A stretch of DNA of 64,000 bases from Pantoea deleyi. GTDB lineage: Bacteria > Pseudomonadota > Gammaproteobacteria > Enterobacterales > Enterobacteriaceae. Numbering within the stretch: the stretch's first letter is position 1; each line of letters opens with the position of its first letter. Below are positions 63,694-64,000 of this stretch, piece by piece. The DNA is taken from positions 496,001 through 560,000 of the forward strand of contig NZ_CP071405.1 in assembly GCF_022647325.1 (NCBI RefSeq), in the 5' to 3' direction. The notes below the pieces were generated by a model. That model did not search any database. It saw only the letters and a program-made list of their open reading frames with translations, and was not told the origin of the DNA. A program made the translations under genes and the position numbers.

Positions 63694-64000
63694 ATGCGCA
63701 TTCACATCCTCGGGATTTGTGGCACGTTTATGGGCGGTCTGGCGGTGCTGGCTCGCTCACTGGGTCATCAGGTGACCGGTTCAGATGCCAACGTTTACCC
63801 GCCAATGAGCACGCTGCTCGAACAGCAAGGTATTGAATTAACTGAAGGTTACGACGCGAGCCAGCTTGACCCGGCACCCGACCTGGTGATTATCGGCAAT
63901 GCGATGACGCGGGGTAATCCCTGTGTGGAAGCGGTGCTGGAACGTAACATTCCTTACCTTTCTGGCCCGCAGTGGCTGCATGATTTCGTGCTGCGCGACC
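63694..64000 (+). CDS. mpl: Murein tripeptide ligase Mpl (3' truncated)
   Basis: The first 102 codons of Mpl (MRIHILGICGTFMGGLAVLA, GNAMTRGNPCVEAVL). The N-terminal Rossmann-like UDP-binding domain of the Mur ligase family is visible; the ATP and peptide domains lie beyond the window. The full enzyme joins recycled L-Ala-gamma-D-Glu-mesoDAP to UDP-N-acetylmuramate. The frame is open to the edge. Confidence 0.95.
   Translation, partial: MRIHILGICGTFMGGLAVLARSLGHQVTGSDANVYPPMSTLLEQQGIELTEGYDASQLDPAPDLVIIGNAMTRGNPCVEAVLERNIPYLSGPQWLHDFVLRD

Overview
The window reads as a contiguous piece of an enterobacterial chromosome of the Erwiniaceae/Pantoea type. Nearly every gene has a close counterpart in Escherichia coli. 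However, the order differs from E. coli at defined places, codon use is GC-rich throughout, and the accessory insertions (tandem yhcN paralogues, extra chemoreceptors, a lone gabD) suit a plant- or environment-associated relative. The genus is an inference from gene order and protein similarity recalled from memory; no search was run. I see no prophage, insertion sequence, integron, CRISPR array or defence island.

Layout. Positions 1-13900 match the E. coli yhdP-tldD-aaeRXAB-yhcO/yhcN-argR-mdh neighbourhood, with a solo succinate-semialdehyde dehydrogenase gene between aaeB and yhcO and with yhcN present as three tandem paralogues. At about 13.9 kb the order jumps to the E. coli 94-96 min neighbourhood: mscM-psd-rsgA-orn, three tRNA-Gly genes, a datA-like DnaA-box cluster, queG/nnr-tsaE-amiB-mutL-miaA-hfq-hflX-hflK-hflC, yjeT, purA, nsrR-rnr-rlmB, aidB/bsmA, a Cache-type chemoreceptor, yjfP, rpsF-priB-rpsR-rplI, oapA/fklB, cpdB/cysQ, ytfJ/ytfK, paeA, tamA-tamB-ytfP, ppa, a DUF441 membrane protein, an LprI-like protein, a second chemoreceptor with a FliA-type promoter, fbp and the start of mpl.

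How the genes work together. The large central operon joins metabolite repair (nnr), tRNA modification (tsaE, miaA, and the divergent queG), cell separation (amiB), mismatch repair (mutL), RNA chaperoning (hfq), ribosome rescue (hflX) and FtsH control (hflK/hflC). Its members are packed with 4-8 bp overlaps. Envelope biogenesis recurs across the window: YhdP and TamB (AsmA-like lipid-transfer bridges), TamA, Psd, MscM, AmiB, OapA and Mpl. The rpsF-rplI cluster is preceded by a sigma-70-type promoter and a strong leader hairpin.

Most of the window is core housekeeping DNA. The most interesting signals are a datA-like replication-control locus next to tRNA-Gly; a 19-residue internal duplication in the RNase R catalytic domain; an NsrR with shortened iron-sulfur ligand spacing; the yhcN expansion flanked by CRP-like palindromes; a near-consensus CRP site at aaeR; a FliA promoter on one chemoreceptor gene; and an unrecognised small secreted protein at 43.4-43.6 kb. 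I did not find a clearly undescribed multi-gene system.
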